A stretch of 64,000 nucleotides of DNA from Juglans regia (lineage: Eukaryota; Streptophyta; Magnoliopsida; Fagales; Juglandaceae). The notes beneath the pieces are model-generated. The model saw only the letters and a list, made by a program, of their open reading frames with translations, did not search any database and was not told where the DNA came from. Below are positions 24,957 to 37,000 of this stretch, in pieces. The stretch covers positions 2,294,001-2,358,000 of the forward strand of contig NC_049911.1 in assembly GCF_001411555.2 (NCBI RefSeq), given 5' to 3'. How positions within the stretch are numbered: position 1 is the first letter of the stretch; every line of letters starts with the position of its first letter. The position numbers and the translations under genes were made by a program.

Positions 24957-27467
24957 TTTGACGTATTTTCCATATCTGATACAATTAGTTGTACATGGAC
25001 TGATTTAAGCTACCTCTCTGCAAATTAGGCTATTCGAATTCGAATCCGTTTTCTTGAGACTTCTGGCAACAAGAGTTAGTTTGTGAGTTCTCTTTTCCTT
25101 CATGAGATCTCAGAAAAAGGTTTGACCAAAAAAAAGGGAATCATACCATTTGGTGGAGGATATCCTATTCATATTCATGCGTTTGCTGTCGACCTCCCAA
25201 TAAAAAATTCCCTCCACTCTAGCGTGGACCCTACTATTATTACATCAGTTTTTTTTTAATCATTTTAAAATTTAAATTTAATAATACTGTACATCTTGAC
25301 TCCATATATCAAAGATGTCCATTTGATTTCATAATTATTTTTAAGTATTTTTGAATATTTTATTTTTAAACATTATTCAAATGCAATATTTTTTTATCTA
25401 ATCATTCCAATTTTTTTAAACTCTCAACATATCATAAAAAATAATATTTAAACAAATTTTTAACTTTCATAATATTTTTTCTCAATTTTTTTTTTCATTT
25501 TCTAAAATTCCATAAAACATTTTCATTCAAATCATTCAATAAAATTCAACTTTTTAAACAACAACTTGTTCTCCTCTAAATACCAAAGAAGAAAGTATGC
25601 AATCTTCGTCCCTCTCCCTTTTTTTTTTTCCAAGCATTGCTATTCATAAGCCCATACACCACACACCATAATTTTTTTTTTATTTTCTTTAATTTTTTTA
25701 AAGTTTTTTTTGGTTTTATTATTCTTAAAATAATTGAATTATTCTACTCATAATTTTTTTTTTGATAAGTAATTATTCTACTCATAATTCATATACCACA
25801 CATTTGATAAGAGAATAAAATTAAAGAAATCATAAAAAAGATGGTGTGTGGTGTATGAGGTTTAAGAATAGAATTTTTCTTTGTAGAGACATTCTATAAC
25901 TTAACAAAATTAAACGATGCTTGTGGACAATTAGATTAAGCATTAAATACAATGAGATTCACATATTGTATAGATATTATATAAATTGTAAGAACGTTCA
26001 AACCAGAAAATTATAGGGCAATTTGATCTTGTGCAGCAGAATAAGGTAATGAAGTCTGTCAAATATGAATCCAACTCTATATTTAGCTGCAACAAGTCCA
26101 AGTAGAGCGTTCTTGTGCAAAAAATGACTTCCCATTTTGCAAGGATCAATGCCAATGAGGCAAAATCCCCCTCTCGCCTGACCTTTTTGACAATTCACCT
26201 TTAAAACAGAAGTTTGGCATGTCTACAGCCAGTAATGCTCTTTGGGTAACAAATCAACAATGATTTTTCTCATCATAATCCTAGTATCATAAGCAACCTT
26301 AATCGTATGATAACTTACTATTTGACACAATTGCTGATGATAGACAATTCCATACTGAATCCAAAGAAGGTTGGGAGCCAATCTATAATCCATTAAACAT
26401 TATCCTAAAACTATCTAAAGCAAGTAATCTGATTAAGAAGTACTTGAAGGAACTCCACTGACTGTTAAGAGATTATCTTATACTCAGATTTAACCCTGTA
26501 CTAGAAAAACTATTAGGAAGAGTTTGTGTGTACTTTTCAATTTAAGTTTGGGGAGAACATCAATGTAGTAGATCCATTGATGTTGATGGTGTAGCAAATT
26601 AGTAATGGTGGCACATCACATTCATGAAGTAATCTAAAGATTTATCTTCTCAAAGAATTCTAGTGGATCGTAATCCTATCTGCTTGGAATATCTTCAAAC
26701 AATTTTGCTAAAGCTTGGCTTGTTTAAATCATGAACATTTATAATCTGTTTTATTGTTAATACTATTTACAATTGTGTTCCAATTACCCATTGTTCGTCT
26801 CAATATTTGGTTTTCATTGGGATTTAATGCCCTTCCAATAACATTTGTAGAACATTTTCTGTTTGATTTATATGCTATAAAAATATTCATGGGCATAGTT
26901 GTTCTACATGCATAGACAGACTATAAGAAAGAAGAAACTATCCCAATTCAAGCTATGCTGGAAAATTTTCCCCAAACAATAGGTCAACGGTGATGAAGGG
27001 GTTGATGTGGGTGTAAAGGTCTGTTGAATACAAATAGGGTTGGAACATGGTACGTTTTCCCCAAATGTTGAGTTGAAGGCTTGGAGTTCTATGCCTAGAG
27101 GAGAGGTATGGAGAAATTATATACATAGAGAGTAGAGAACATACCTAGCGTAGGTGCCTGAAAACTTGGTGGCAATTTTCTAAGTGTTGCTTGTGTTAAT
27201 CAATTCCTACTGATAAATACGTTAATCTCTGTCAGAGTCTGAACTAGAAACGAAAAGTTTTCTTATATTTTTCTCTAAATTTTAAATGAGCCATGTGATT
27301 TCCATGTACACTTAGGATGAAACTCATTGGCTGTGAGGAAAACTAAAGACTTAAAAATGACAATGAAATTCACTGGCTGTTTTACAACTTTCAAAATCAC
27401 CAGTACAAAAAACTATATATCTATATTATCTATGACCAAAAGACAATGTTCTGGAAAGAAATATATT
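24957..27467. other. Intergenic DNA between SRC2-like and DEG14 genes
   Basis: AT-rich to about 25,900, then mixed composition. Holds a minimal LINE insertion (25754-25770). A 66-codon minus-strand frame at 26198-25998 (CQKGQARGGFCLIGIDPCKM...KNALLGLVAAKYRVGFIFD) looks exon-like in codon use, but I do not recognise it and see no flanking exons. No supported gene. Confidence 0.4.
25754..25770 (-). mobile_element. Minimal LINE insertion (17 bp) with target duplication
   Basis: Ten T's followed by GATAAGT are flanked by a perfect 17-bp repeat AATTATTCTACTCATAA (25737-25753 and 25771-25787). On the minus strand the insert reads ACTTATC plus poly(A), matching the tails of the LINEs in this window. 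Confidence 0.75.
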
Positions 27468-30400
27468 TCACATATCTGGATTGGAATCTTCTGGGATTAC
27501 AGTCAGTGTCACCAAACTATCATTAGCCCTTTTCACAAGTACCTTCAAAGGTACTCCAACTCTGTCTCCCATTATCTCAATAATCTGCAACAGATTCACC
27601 AATCATATAGACCATCAACAACACAATCAATTAAAATGTAAGCATCAAACTATATCACTGAGCCAAATTATAAAAAAGCTAAAGTTTTGAACCCTATCTT
27701 TATTTTCAATTGAAATTTTAGCACACCAGATGTCTCGAGTTCTATTTTCTTTCTATATCCTTCGATTTTACATCTCAGTCCATGAGAATTAAAGTCATTC
27801 AAATGTAATTAGGGTTTAATCACTAAAATGTGAATGACTAAGGATAATGCAAGAATGATCTACAATGAAGGAATATAGCTCCATAATACTGAACTCTTAA
27901 ACAGCCATTAGACATTCAAATGTCTTTTTATTGCTAACTGCATAATTTATAACTATGACATCCACAACAAGTGATGATGACGGTGACAATGATGAAGATG
28001 TGCCAACTACCTCATTGATGCTTGCAACAGGCTTCCCATCAAGTTCAATAACGATATCACCTGGACGGAACCCAGCTCGATCAGCAGGAGATCCAGGAGT
28101 TACCTAGTCAATCAATGGGAAAACCATCAAACAAGCCTTCTCTACGAAAGGTAGCATCATCTCTAATTTTTCCAAGTCTCAAAATTCATGCATAATCCAA
28201 AAAATCAAATATCATTTAAGAGGAAAAAGAGAATAAAATTCCCAAATAATATAAAATCAATTCCCATGTCAAGGCAGTTGCATATTAATTTATATCAAGT
28301 GGAAAACAAGAAAGTATCATTTTTTCTGACAGCACAGCTTTGGTAGGAAGCCACTCACTCCATGAATCAAACACAAATCTGCATTTGATTGGCGTGAAAT
28401 AAACTCGTCCATACATTTCTGACCGTGCAAATCAAAGCCAATTAAACCTATATAATTATGCCCAATGGAGTACTTAATCCACATTCTACCAGACAGATCC
28501 ATTCCTGTTTCTACTTAAAAGACAAGATTGTTATTGAGAAAAGGACACAAAAGGAAGGATGAGGTGAGTGGACCATATGTGGTGGGGCCATGGAAGCACA
28601 TTAGAAGAGGATGGGATACATATTCAAGAAAAATCCGTGTTGCGGTGGGTGATTGACCCAAAATCAAAATTTGGCACGATGTATGGTGTGGCGGTAAGAC
28701 ACTCAAGGAAGCTTATCCAGAATACTATGGTATAGCAAGAATGAAAGAAGCCAAAATTTCAGACATGCACAAAATTGGGAAGTTGACACTTTTTTGGAAT
28801 TCTATGATAACTCTACCCGTATGATGGGGAGTTTAAGACAAGATTTTATAATGCCCCTCTAAAAAAAGGAAGTTCACAGCCCACTCTTTCTACCAAGGCA
28901 TGACTACGCATAATACAAATCCATTCCCATGGAAGAGTATTTGGAAGACAAAGGCACCCCTTAAAAGACATTTATTTATGGGCGGCATCCTTGGGGAAGG
29001 TCCTCACACTAGAAAACTTAAGGAAACACTGAATCATAGTCATGGAGTGGTGTTGTATGTACAAAAAGAATGGAGAGTCTGTCAACCATCTATTACTTCA
29101 TTGTAAGATTGCCATGACCTTATGGAACGAATTCTTTGCTCAGATGGGATTAGCTTGGGTGATGCCGAGAAGGGTGATTGACCTCCTAGCTTCTTGGAGA
29201 GGCATTCAAGGCAACTCTCCAATTGCAAGAATATGGTAAGTTCCAATACGTTTATGTTGGCGTATTTGGAGGTCGAAGAATGCAGAAAACTTTGAAGATC
29301 GAAGGCAGTCAATGAATGAGCTTAGAAATTTCTTTTTCAATACATTACTCCATCGGTCATTTGTACTTAATTTTAAAGGGATGACTCTCCATGAATTCCT
29401 TGTATCACTAAACTAGCTTGCATTGGCGATGCTTTTGTATATGTCCCATATACTTGGACTCTTGCCTATTCTTATGATCAATAAAAATTTTTTTACCCAA
29501 AAACAATAGCAGTATACCATGTGACTATAAGCAGGCACAATCCCAGTTTCTAGGAACCAGTGATTGTAGAAAGTCTATTGTTCACTTACCATCAAATGAA
29601 TGGATTATAACAAAAACTGAAATCACTAAAAGTAGCCAGCACAAATCAATTGGTACAAGAATCAGAAAATTCTGCAAGTTTGCAATGAAATTAATAAGAC
29701 ATATATGCAGCATCGCAGAATTAAAAAATAAGAAAATTTCATCCTGGCAAGAGCAATATATAATATCAGGATCCTCTAGATTTCATAAAGTAATCTATGG
29801 GATGAATTTCTCTAAACCCAACCACTACTTCCAAATTTAAAGAGAGTGTTTTTTATGCAACATTTAATGCGACATTTATCACTTTAAAACTCAAATATAT
29901 CATTTAGTATTTCTCATATTTAGCACATTGAATTTTTACTTGAAGTGGTAAAGCATTCATGTGGCAAAAATCTTACCATTGAATTTGAAAGCAATGGTTC
30001 GGAACTTGGGATTTAAAGAAATCCACCTAGTAATTTACCCTAGGAAATCCAAAGGACCTTAATCCATGATATAAGATCGAGGGAAACAATAATTAGAGTA
30101 CATACCATAGGTACAAGAATTCCCTTATTAACATTTGGGAATGTGGCGTCTCTTTCTTTAAGCTGACTAATAATCATATCATTAAGATCAACCATTTTCA
30201 ATCCAAGCCAAGGCCGAACAACCCTTCTGCAGAAGATTACCATATATTAAAATTCCTGATAATAAGAATGTTTTCAAATGAATATTTAATTTCTCTTGGG
30301 GTCATAGAAAAAGGTTGGGATAGAACCCTTGAGTAGCATGGAACACATGTAATCCTATGTATTAGTAGGGACCGATAGTGAAGTAGTACAAAACTTAAGC

Positions 30401-31002
30401 TCGGCTTAAACACCTATTGAGAGGGATAGCAGCAGGGTTTGTTATTTATTCAGTCCTAGGCAGCTACAGGTATGTACTGAGTACTTACAATGCACAACTT
30501 TATACACAAACACTCTTTTAAAGCTTCATAAGTTCACGCACTAGCACAACATAATCCAAGCATTAGAGGTGCAACATTTTAACACAATGTGCAATGAGGA
30601 TTTGACACAAGTGCAGATTTTATTTCGTCAACACAACTTTGACAGAAAACACAAGGATATATACATATACGATTTCTTCAGAATTGAATAATTATAATGA
30701 ATTTATACAGATACCTTTCAAGGTTTCAACTTGGACAATAACTGAAACATTCCAGGTGCAAACTATACATATTAAATTCCTAAAGAATGATGTGATTCAA
30801 AGATTAAGATAAGCAGCCTCCTACCAAAATATAAGAACATACCCACTTTTTTTGAAGTGCTTGATAATTTTAGAGACTGAATCGATTGGTACAGCAAAAC
30901 CCAATCCATCAGCAGCAAGCACTTTCATAATATTTACACCAATTACTTCTCCATCAACATTGACAAGGGGCCCTCCAGAATTTCCCTACACCAGATTAAA
31001 AA

Positions 31003-31033
<31 letters not shown>

Positions 31034-34000
31034 GAAAGAAAGAACCAGTATCAAGTCTATATCCATGACAGGACTCGAACTGCAACCACGTGAGAACCAC
31101 TTCAACCATCTCTTCAACTTTAAACAATTTTAAGACATGTGTTCATGTGCGCACAGAGAGAGAGAGAGAGATTTACTCCATTAATCGCGCAGTCTGTTTG
31201 TAAATACTCTCTCTGCATTCCACCAAGGCCCAAGTCACTGCTTTTACGATCAACACAACTACACGCAGAGGGTGAAAAAATATGAGGGAAGCTTCAGTTT
31301 TCTTTTCCATTCATCCAAACACTACTATGAGCTCCATCATATTCTACCATGATCCAGTGCATGATATAAGTGGCAACTATACACACACACACACACACAC
31401 ACACATATAAGAAGCAACTGAGTGCTTCCTATACATGCGACAATATCTGGTCAAAAAAATATTGTATTGCTTGAATTTCACACTGAATACCTTACAATAC
31501 CAGCTGTGATGGTATTCTGAAGGGAAAGCGGACAGCCCATAGCAACAACCCAATCCCCAGGACGGAGCTTACTTGAAGAGCCAAGTTTTGCAGTTGGGAG
31601 TGGGGTTTTAGAACAAATCTTTACAATTGCGATATCAGACGGTAAATCAGCATTCACAACAGTACCCTCAAATGTCCTACCATCTTGCAAAGTCACATCA
31701 ATCTGCAAGAAATAGTTGCTATTATAAATGGATTTTTTTTATAGGTACAAAGAGATAAATAAGCTAATATAAATGGATGTTAACAAATACAAAGTTCTAA
31801 CGCCATTTAATGATGTCTTAAAGAGTCTAAATAAGTTAAATTAACAAACAAGCTATGCATCCACCACATATAGATTCGCATATGGCAAAATAATGATAAA
31901 GAGAGACTGCAGGCGACTCTATAACACATTACTCAGAAGAATTAATTGTTTTTAAATAATCCCTGGACATACAACTAAGAATTTATAGACTGTTTCATAT
32001 CTACATTCATTTTTTTTTTATCAGTAAAAAAGAGAGATATTATATATATGAATGAATAAACGTAATCCTTGTACACAGGACGTATACAAAGGAACTCCTA
32101 AAAACATTCTAAAGGCTAATTAAAGACAAGAATTCCTGAACATTGTCCCCATTTAATACAATATTGGAAAACCAACACATTAGAGTGTGGAGAAAAAAAT
32201 TCTTCAACTCAGTACTTGTGCGTTCCTTATCTTCAAAAACACGGGCATTCCTTTCCATCCAAATACACCACATAATACACAGCAGGATCATCTTCCACAC
32301 CGCTGCCACTTGATTGCAACCTTGCAGCTTTGACCAACATCCCAGCAAGTCCACCACCCGCTTAGGCATAACCCATGCAATATCAACCCTCAGAAAGATC
32401 TCATCCTACAACACCCTTGTTACCTCACAATGTAGTAATAGACGGTCCACAGATTCTCCATTCTTCTTACACAAATAGCACCAGTCCAATACTATGCATC
32501 CTCTCTTCCTCAAGTTATCAGTGGTCAGTATCTTCCCAAGAGCTGCACTCCAAACGAAGAAAGCTACTCTAGGGGGCACACGAGCCCTCCAAATATTCTT
32601 CCAAGGGAACGGAGTAATCTCAAGTCGTGTTGTCAAGATGCTATAATACGCCTTGACTGTACATAACTTATAGTTATTAGACCTCCATTTCAAACTATCT
32701 CGCTGTGTTGCTGGAATCTCCGTGAAATATAATAAGCTGAAAAATTCTGAAACAATAGATAATTCCCAATCATGTAGGTCCCTATTAAAAAGGATATTCC
32801 ACAGATGCATTCCATTAGAGAATATACGCACATCAGCCACTGAAACTTCCCTATCAGCTGCAATGGAATATAAGGTCGGAAAAACTCTTTCCAAAGCCTG
32901 GACTCCACACCACACATCCCTCCAAAATCTGATGTGACTGCCCTTGCCAACTACGAAGCGAACTTGATTTACAAAACCTGGCCACCCCTTCCTTATATAC
33001 TTCCATAAACCCACCCCATAGCCCCCACTTACTTCCTTAGAGCACCACCCACCCCAATCTATCCCATATCTAGCATCAATAGTATCCCTCCACAATGACC
33101 CCTCCTCCAGATGATATCTCCATAACCATTTTCCCAATAAAACTTTATTGAAAATTCTCAAATTACAGACACCCAACCCCCCATTCACAACTGGGGCGCA
33201 TACAGTCTCCCATCTAACCAAATGGAATTTCTTCTCCTCTCCCATTCCACCCCATAGGAACGCCCTAAAGAGTTTCTCCACCCTATTCACCACCCCTACT
33301 GGCATAGGAAACAAAGATAAAAAATACATTGGGAGATTACTAAGAGTACTCTTGATAAGCGTGAGACGGCCCCCCTTCGATAAGTACACTGGTTTCCAAC
33401 CAGCCAGTCTTTTCTCTATCTTCTCCACTATCCCATCCCATATAGCTTTATTCTTGAAAGATGCTCCCAAGGGAAGACCCAAGTATTTCATTGGAAAAGA
33501 GGCCACCTTACAATCCAATAGACTAGCTAACCTGAGAATATTAGGAACTGCCCCCACAGGAACCATCTCAGACTTGCCTAGATTCACCTTTAGCCCCGAC
33601 ACTGCCTCAAAACAAAGTAACAATGCTCTTAACGTTTGGATCTGGCTACTCTTTGCTTCACAGAAAACTAATGTATCATCTGCAAAGAGAAGATGTGATA
33701 TGGTGATAGTGCCAACCTCACCATTTCCCACCTGAAAACCGGATAAGAAACCTCCCCCAACCGCAGCCTGCACCATCCTACTCAAAGCCTCCATAACTAT
33801 GACAAATAAAAGAGGAGATAAAGGATCTCCCTGTCGAAGGCCTCTTGAACTAGCAAAAAAACCAACAGGTGTACCATTAACCAAAACTGAGAAACGGGCG
33901 GTAGAAATACACTGACGCATCCATGCAATCCACCTAATCCCAAAGCCACATCTCTCAAGCACATATAAGAGGAATTCCCAATTCACATGGTCATAAGCCT

Positions 34001-37000
34001 TTTCCATGTCAAGCTTGCACAAAACACCTGAACCTCCCTCCCTTATCTTGTAATCCAAGCATTCATTTGCAATAAGTACTGAGTCAATAATTTGTCTCCC
34101 ACGAATAAAAGCGTTCTGGGACTTGGAGATAATATGTTCTAATGCCGGGCTAAGCCGGTTAGCAAGGACCTTCGAGATTATATTATACACACTACTAACC
34201 AGGCTTATCGGCCAAAAATCTTCAATAGACAAAGCCCCATTTTTCTTAGGAATAAGAGCAATAAAGGATGTATTGATGGATTTTTCAAACTTCTGAAAGG
34301 CATGAAATTCGTGGAAAACCTGCATAACATCATCTTTTACAATATCCCAACAAGTTTGGAAGAACCCCATTGAAAAACCATCCGGCCCCGGCGCTTTATC
34401 CTTTGCCATGCCAGCTATGACCTTGTGGATCTCTTCTTCAACAAAAGGTCTCTCCATATTACTCACACTCTACGAATCAGTTTCCTCAAAATGCAAAGCA
34501 TCAAGCTTCGGCCTCCAACTAATTGATTCCGAGAGAAGAGACTCATAATACTGTACTATGTGATTTTCAAGCTCAAAAGGAGAAGATATCACCTGAGATC
34601 CTGATTGAAGTGACTCTATGACATTGTTCCATCGATGTGAATTAGCCACTTTGTGAAAAAACTTCGTACATCTACCACCTTCTTTCAACCAAAGTGCCCT
34701 AGATTTTTTACGTCATGAGATCTCCTCCGATAGCAAGACCCTTTCCAAATTGGCCATAACCGCTCCCTTCCTCAATAACACCTCCTCCGTATTATCTCCC
34801 AAAAGCTCTTTATTCTCAAGTTCTTGCAGTTCCTCCAACAGTGAAATCTTTTGGTTGTCAATATGACCAAACACCTCCAAATTCCACTTCTTCAAGTCTT
34901 GTTTCAATGCCTTCAACTTACTTGCCAAAATGTAACTTGGAGTACCGACAAACTGATATGAAGACCACCAACCACTAACCCTCTCTACAAACCCATCTGC
35001 TGTTAACCATATATTTTCAAACTTGAAATACCGTCGTCCCCTATGAATACCCCCACAATCCAAAAGGATAGGATAATGATCAGAACTGACTCGAGCTAGT
35101 CTTCTCTGGCTTGCTTCCGGATATTTAGCTTCCCATGAAAGAGATACTAAGAATCTATCCAGTCTCGACCAAACCCGCCCATTTGACCAAGTGAATTCAC
35201 CCCCTACCAAAGGGAGATCCATAAAATCTAGATCAAATATGAACTCGTTGAATTCCTCCATGGCCAAAGAATGACAATAGTGTCCAGACCGCTCACTAGG
35301 AAACCGAATAGTATTAAAATCACCCCCCATGCACCACGGCACCTCCCATAAGGAGTATACTCCCGCCAACTCCTCCCACAATCTTCTCCTGTCCCGATCC
35401 ACGTTAGGACCGTAGGAACCTGCAAATGCCCATTCCCATCCATCATCCACATTTTTAAATAAAGTCGCAACCGTAAACTCTCCAACACATTCCTCAATCA
35501 TCTCAACCACTCTTTTATCCCACATAAGCAATACTCCTCCAGAGGCTCCCGAAGAGGCCAGATAAGTCCAACCTACATATGAACACCCCCATAAACCGCG
35601 CACGAATTTCCTATCAATAAAACGTCTCTTTGTTTCTTGCAAACACACCACATCACCCTTCCACAACCGCAATAAAGCTTTGATTCGGAGGCGCTTATTA
35701 CGATCATTAAGCCCCCGGACATTCCATGATAAAATCTTAGGCTTCATAAACCACTATGTTACCCCTCCCCCTCGACCGATCCCTTCCACCACTCCCTTCT
35801 TTCACATCATAATTAATAGAGCAAGTTAACTTTTTAAGCTCCCTATCCCGCTTGGAGGCTGACTTTGAATGACTAGCCTCAAGTGCTACAAGGAGGGCCT
35901 TAAATTGTTCTTCGTACCCTCCAAACGAAATCCCAATGACCTCCTGAATTTCCTCTACTTTTTTGAAAACCCACTTTGACGAAGAACTCCCATAATTACT
36001 GGGTGGGAGTGTGCACAAGGGTGTTAGAGTGACCCCCTCTTCAGCATTACTGACTGAAGCAAATAAAGCCAATTCCGAGCCACCTACAACTTCTGATTCG
36101 ACCCTAGGTTCCCCTGCATACCCCACAGAAACATCAACACTTGGTTCCACTGTGTACCCCTCAGAAACAACCAACCCCTGTTCCAACGAAACTGCAGAAC
36201 CTCCCTCCCCTACACACAATTGTTTCTGAGCCTCCTCCAACCCCAACCCGTGAACCATCGACAGACAAAACCCACTCGTAGGCTCCTCTTGAACTCTCGG
36301 AGCCCTCAGAAGGGAGAGCCCATACTCCGGCAAGTGAGACTGCACAAAAACCGCTGCTGTCCCTTTGTCCACCTCACACGACAGCTTCTGTGGCTCCTCC
36401 ACTGACAACCTACAACACGACGACGTAGGAATAGTGGGTATCGGCCCTGGCTTAGTCGAAACCATGCCTTCCTCGATAACCTCCCGGCGAGGTGCCTGAA
36501 CCGGCTCACCCTGATGCTCCTCGAGGGCGGTCGGGAGTTTCTGTGCCGGTACCGTAGCCATTCCGGCACGTATCGGCGTCCCGGGAAGCTGCGCAAGGCA
36601 TTGACCCGAAATATCGAGTGGTACCCGAGTCGCCTTCCAAGCCAGCTTTGGACCCGCAACCTGACCCGGCCCCTTGGCCCTTTCCCCCTTCGCCAGCCCA
36701 GCGAGCTTCCCATCCCAGCCCAGCTTTCCTTTCTTTATACCCAGCCCAGCTTCCCTTCCCGGCCCATTACCCGCATCCTTCACTCCCTTTCCCTTTACAC
36801 ACCGTTTAAGCTCGAGCAACTCTTCCAACAACAGCCCCACTTTAATCTCCATATTACACAGACCCCTTAACAGGAATTCTTCTTCTGTTTCACTGCCTCT
36901 GCACGATCTCTGCACAACCTCTGGCACTATAGGCACCGCTCCACTCACCTCTTGCTGCCGTACTTTCTGCACTTGAAGGACCTCACTGTACGACCTTGAG

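Noticed and set aside
28317..28502. 61-codon minus-strand ORF in DEG14 intron 9
   Set aside because: No homology recognised, no consistent splice sites to join it to DEG14, and the DEG14 frame is continuous without it.
36306..36713. Arg-rich and Pro-rich ORFs overlapping LINE ORF1 on both strands
   Set aside because: They arise from the low-complexity Pro/Gly/Lys region of ORF1 in other frames.
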